A stretch of 43,875 nt of DNA from assembly GCA_903844135.1 (NCBI GenBank), contig CAIMSN010000109.1, positions 1-43,875 on the forward strand, read 5' to 3'. The notes under the pieces were generated by a model. That model worked only from the letters and a program-made list of their open reading frames with translations, ran no database searches and had not been told where the DNA came from. Made by a program: the position numbers and the translations under genes. The first letter of the stretch is position 1. Every line of letters begins with the position of its first letter. The DNA comes from an uncultured Rhodospirillales bacterium. Lineage in GTDB: Bacteria > Pseudomonadota > Alphaproteobacteria > Acetobacterales > Acetobacteraceae. This document shows, piece by piece, positions 42,633 through 43,875 of the stretch.

Positions 42633-43875
42633 GCGACCCCGACGACAGCGCGCCCGCCGCGCCGCCACCGCCGCCATCCCGCAGGCTGGCGCTCTACGTC
42701 GCCGTGCCGCTGGCGCTGCTGATCGCCTGGGGCGGGCTGTCGCACTGGCGCGAGACTCATGCCGCGGCCGATACGCTGCACCAGGCCGGCAACGACACGC
42801 CCGACGTGCAGGTCCAGGAGGCGAAGAAGACCGACGACATCACCGCCGTCTCCCTGCCTGGCCAGACCCTGGCGTTCACCTCGACCGACCTCTACGCCCG
42901 CGCCACCGGCTACATCGCCGAGCGCAAGGTCGATATCGGCAGCCGCGTGAAGCAGGGCGACCTGCTGCTGCGCATCGCCGCCCCCGATCTCGACCAGCAG
43001 CTTGCCCAGGCCCAGGCGCAGCTCGGTCAGATGGAGGCGCAGCTCGCCCAGGCGCAGGCGACGCTCGGCCAGGCGCAGGCCAGCGCCAAGCTCGCCCGCG
43101 TCACCAGCGCCCGCTCCAGCATCCTGGCCAGCGAGGGGTGGGACACCAAGCAGAACCGCGACAACAACGCCACCAACTACACCGTCAGCACCCGCAACGT
43201 CTCCAGTGCCCAGGCCGGGATCGGCGTCGCGGTGGCCAATGTCCGCGCCCAGCAGGCCACCGTCGACCGGCTGGTCGCGCTGGCCGCCTTCGAGCGCGTC
43301 ACCGCACCGTTCGACGGCGTCATCACCCAGCGCCAGGTCGATGTCGGCACCCTGGTGCAGAGCGACGCCAACAGCGGAACGCCGCTGCTGCATATCGACC
43401 AGACCGACGTGCTGCGCTGCCAGGTCTATGTGCCGCAGAGCCAGTTCGCCGGCATGCGCGACGGTCTCCCGGCGCACGTGACGGTGCCGGAGCTGCCCGG
43501 CCGCGTGTTCAAGGCGGCGATCTCGCGCTCGTCCGCCTCGCTGGCGCAGAACTCGCGCTCCGAGCTGGTCGAGGTCGACATCGACAACCAGGACCACACC
43601 CTGGCGCCCGGCCTGTTCGTCACCGTCGGCTTCGACGTCAGGCGCGCCGCATCCCGGGTGATGGTGCCGGACGCGGCGCTGATCTTCGACCAGACCGGCA
43701 TGCGCGTCGCCGTGGTCGAGGACGGCAAGGCCCATCTCCGCCCGGTCAGCATCGCCCGCGACACCGGCACCGAGGCCGACCTGGCCGACGGGCTCTCCGG
43801 CGGCGAGAAGGTGATCGTCAACCCGCCGACCAACCTGTCCGACGGCCAGGCGGTGCATGTGCTGCCGGAGCAGAA
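42629..43875 (+). CDS. RND periplasmic adaptor (membrane fusion protein), C-terminus cut
   Basis: ATG at 42629 overlaps the pump stop; the frame stays open to the window end (415 codons seen). A Pro-rich cytoplasmic start, one membrane anchor (LALYVAVPLALLIAWGG), the lipoyl-like half YARATGYIAERKVDIGS, a coiled-coil hairpin built of Ala-Gln-rich heptads (about residues 118-155) and a beta-barrel part with RVTAPFDGVITQR and APGLFVTVGFDV follow the adaptor order. It bridges the inner-membrane pump to an outer-membrane channel, probably encoded next. The anchor is a membrane helix, not a lipobox. Confidence 0.92.
   Translation, partial: MSDPDDSAPAAPPPPPSRRLALYVAVPLALLIAWGGLSHWRETHAAADTLHQAGNDTPDVQVQEAKKTDDITAVSLPGQTLAFTSTDLYARATGYIAERKVDIGSRVKQGDLLLRIAAPDLDQQLAQAQAQLGQMEAQLAQAQATLGQAQASAKLARVTSARSSILASEGWDTKQNRDNNATNYTVSTRNVSSAQAGIGVAVANVRAQQATVDRLVALAAFERVTAPFDGVITQRQVDVGTLVQSDANSGTPLLHIDQTDVLRCQVYVPQSQFAGMRDGLPAHVTVPELPGRVFKAAISRSSASLAQNSRSELVEVDIDNQDHTLAPGLFVTVGFDVRRAASRVMVPDAALIFDQTGMRVAVVEDGKAHLRPVSIARDTGTEADLADGLSGGEKVIVNPPTNLSDGQAVHVLPEQ

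Overview
The window is very GC-rich, densely coded chromosomal DNA with third-position G/C bias, so long open frames also appear on the non-coding strands. Gene content and order point to an alphaproteobacterium: argD-argF-hslO, ileS-lspA-(DUF3035/BamF)-mutL, a Do-like protease beside hrpB, and parE. Family Acetobacteraceae is my best guess, but that is inference from general similarity. I saw no rRNA, tRNA, CRISPR array, transposase or integrase.

Layout, left to right. (1) 1-2860 (-): hrpB followed by the start of a DegP/HtrA-type protease, cut by the window edge. (2) 2929-5145 (+): a DsbD/ScsB-type membrane thiol-disulfide reductase. (3) 5174-10998 (-): a two-gene unit of unknown function (384-aa protein and lipoprotein), then hslO, a 107-aa protein, argF and argD; several of these genes overlap by a few bases. 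(4) 11198-14575 (+): recX, a solitary tatA, and mtnD-mtnC-ribF with overlapping stops and starts. (5) 14580-17922 (+): a HAD-family protein with a four-copy 27-bp repeat at its start, and a GT2 glycosyltransferase. (6) 17960-25687: ileS, lspA, a divergent pair (DUF4336 and aldo/keto reductase), the BamF-like lipoprotein, and mutL. (7) 25714-29890: an 822-aa repeat-rich beta protein and a solitary NuoM-type proton-pumping subunit. (8) 29892-36465: an accessory surface-glycan island with three paralogous proteins, each a GT61 glycosyltransferase fused to an F-type-lectin-like domain, a cytochrome P450 between copies two and three, and a micro-gene of 24 or 31 codons with an unusually strong ribosome binding site and its own terminator. 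(9) 36515-39188 (-): parE and a small lipoprotein. (10) 39432-43875 (+): an RND pump and its periplasmic adaptor, the latter cut by the window end.

Most of the window is housekeeping. The unusual parts are the GT61-lectin family, in which two copies keep the His/Arg-X-Asp-X4-Arg fucose-binding signature and one has lost the His; the micro-gene; the orphan NuoM; and a recurring pattern of short perfect or near-perfect tandem duplications. Inside genes these have unit lengths divisible by three (15, 15, 18, 27 bp). In the spacers they do not (13, 13, 16 bp).
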